A stretch of DNA of 64,000 bases from Nitrosopumilus ureiphilus. GTDB taxonomy: Archaea; Thermoproteota; Nitrososphaeria; Nitrososphaerales; Nitrosopumilaceae. The translations under genes were made by a program, and so were the position numbers. The notes beneath the pieces were generated by a model. It was not told the DNA's origin, did not search any database, and worked only from the letters and a program-made list of their open reading frames with translations. The stretch is taken from contig NZ_CP026995.1 in assembly GCF_013407185.1 (NCBI RefSeq), positions 1,571,913-1,635,912 of the forward strand. Reading direction: 5' to 3'. Below, in pieces: positions 62,792 through 64,000 of the stretch (its first letter is position 1; every line of letters starts with the position of its first letter).

Positions 62792-64000
62792 TTATCCGTA
62801 TTTGTAATGAATTCCTTTTTCACCACGGGGATGTCTCCACTCTGTTTCTTGCGAACATGTTCCACAATCCACACATCCTTCATGCTGAATTATGACTTTT
62901 CCTCCTTCTTCACTGTAACATTTTGCAGGACATAGAATTACCATTTTTTTCATGTATTCACTTGTAGGATTTAGAACCTTAATGTGTGCAAGACCATCAT
63001 CATTGTAATTCAAGTTTGCAATTCTGTCTGCAATAGACGGGGTGCTAGGAGAATAAGAAGATGAAACTGTTTTGCCCAATCTTTCTGCCAACTGAATTGG
63101 TACTTTGACATAGGTATCTTCTGATTCAATCATTGGTAGTAGTTTATCATATCCAAGGATATTTGCAAACTTTACAGCAATACCACGCATCGTTCCACTA
63201 GACATCATTTTTAAAATCGGCCCATAACGAGAACCGATAATGTCTTTTGGCACATCTTTTGCAGCATCAAGGAAGATCTTCAGATAATCCTTGTCAATTT
63301 GTTTCATATCAGTAGTAAATGGACTCTCGTCTCCTGATTTTGAATAATGTTGCCCCATACTGTTCTCAGAAAAGTCATTTTTATCAAGAGCCTGTGCCAC
63401 TGCATTGGCAGCTCTTATACCATCATCAATTCCAACATTAAGACCCTCAATTCTAGGACCAACAAAAACACCTCTTCCTGCTGCATCCCCAATAAATAAG
63501 ATATTCTTAAAGAACGGTTTTTTCACTCTACATCTCTTTCCATCTGGAACTAACTTTGCGCCATATTCATCCTCAAGATAGTCATCTCCAAAAGTAAGAC
63601 CAAATTTCTCAGTCAATTGTTCTTCAATTGCAGATACTCTTTTCTCAATGTCTTCAACTGTTTTGTATTTACCTGAACTAATCAAATTATTTCGTCCATC
63701 AGAAGATAGAGATGCTTCTCTAATCTCATACCAATTTTTAATTAATTTTGCAACTGCGAAACGAATTCTAAGCTGCTCTTCTTGTGGGAGACTTTTATCA
63801 ATCTCCGGTTTAATTGGAACCTTATCCTTGATGAATTCACTAACCATGGGATTTTTCAGCAAAGCATCAATCAAGTCGTATGGTGTTGTTGGGTTTGTTA
63901 GTTGTGAATCAAAATGATAGACAGCCCCTACTGATAGAGTATCATTATTTGTATAAAGAAATCCTCCACCAATATGATTTAGAGTAACATCTCCTGCAAA
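62792..64000 (-). CDS. FixC-like flavoprotein with fused FixX ferredoxin, 5' end outside
   Basis: Open to the window edge, so the N-terminal FAD motif is missing. The visible part has IGDAAGRGVFVGPRIEGLNVGID (second FAD site) and the ETF-QO/FixC-like domain, followed by a C-terminal ferredoxin domain with CPAKCYSEEGGKVIIQHEGC and CVDCGTC. It would pass electrons from a flavoprotein to quinone. It ends 4 bp after the HD gene, convergent. Confidence 0.88.
   Translation of the reverse strand, partial: FAGDVTLNHIGGGFLYTNNDTLSVGAVYHFDSQLTNPTTPYDLIDALLKNPMVSEFIKDKVPIKPEIDKSLPQEEQLRIRFAVAKLIKNWYEIREASLSSDGRNNLISSGKYKTVEDIEKRVSAIEEQLTEKFGLTFGDDYLEDEYGAKLVPDGKRCRVKKPFFKNILFIGDAAGRGVFVGPRIEGLNVGIDDGIRAANAVAQALDKNDFSENSMGQHYSKSGDESPFTTDMKQIDKDYLKIFLDAAKDVPKDIIGSRYGPILKMMSSGTMRGIAVKFANILGYDKLLPMIESEDTYVKVPIQLAERLGKTVSSSYSPSTPSIADRIANLNYNDDGLAHIKVLNPTSEYMKKMVILCPAKCYSEEGGKVIIQHEGCVDCGTCSQETEWRHPRGEKGIHYKYG

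Overview
The window is about 64 kb of an AT-rich archaeal chromosome. Gene content points to an ammonia-oxidising thaumarchaeon (Nitrosopumilaceae, Nitrosopumilus/Nitrosarchaeum type). Evidence for this: L15e, Rpo7, Spt4, aEF1B, Pth2, archaeal MAT and GTP-dependent dephospho-CoA kinase; copper (cupredoxin) proteins; a K+-independent H+-pyrophosphatase; DUF6659 proteins; PEF-type surface-protein tails; and frequent TTG starts. The assignment rests on recognised families; no database search was run.

Layout. 0.1-11.4 kb: an HxlR regulator, two tandem UPF0060 membrane proteins, many small thaumarchaeal proteins, a DUF255 thioredoxin-domain protein, a zinc alcohol dehydrogenase, and a structured intergenic segment near 4.8-4.9 kb that may be a non-coding RNA. 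11.5-20.3 kb: TruD, a secreted beta-propeller protein, Pth2, a phasin-like protein, geranylgeranyl reductase, a zinc ribbon, aEF1B and Cdc48. 20.3-26.2 kb: haem O synthase opposite a membrane cupredoxin protein, a JAMM protease, H+-PPase and a SprT-like protease. 26.8-36.4 kb: a stress-type region with three UspA proteins, dodecin, SAM synthetase, thermosome, a duplicated secreted protein and a CBS protein. 36.7-43.2 kb: dephospho-CoA kinase, Mrp, Rpo7-Spt4, and the NAD genes nadC, nadA and nadX with a small RHH protein.

44.4-47.1 kb is the main accessory locus. A transposable element of about 2.36 kb (44697-47057) has 27-bp perfect inverted ends and an 8-bp target duplication. It carries a SWIM/zinc-ribbon/DDE transposase, an AbrB-like protein divergent from it with two TACGTACGTA palindromes between them, a tRNA-like gene with an odd anticodon, and a winged-helix protein. 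It is inserted into a copy of a roughly 300-bp repeat whose uninterrupted copy lies at 28.0-28.3 kb.

47.2-53.6 kb is the NurA-HerA-Mre11-Rad50 end-resection operon, followed by an RNase J-like nuclease. 55.2-55.9 kb holds a row of small broken genes, one resembling a phage membrane family, next to a CARF-like winged-helix regulator that has no CRISPR array or cas gene in the window. 56.7-64 kb: a Kazal-cupredoxin protein, a HEAT-repeat protein, a redoxin, DUF6659, L15e, a CBS protein, a ferredoxin, a SpoT-type HD hydrolase and the 3' part of a FixC-like flavoprotein that runs off the window.

Several small genes are interrupted by frameshifts, some at homopolymer runs, or by in-frame TAA codons. 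These could be real decay or sequencing error, and the sequence alone cannot decide.
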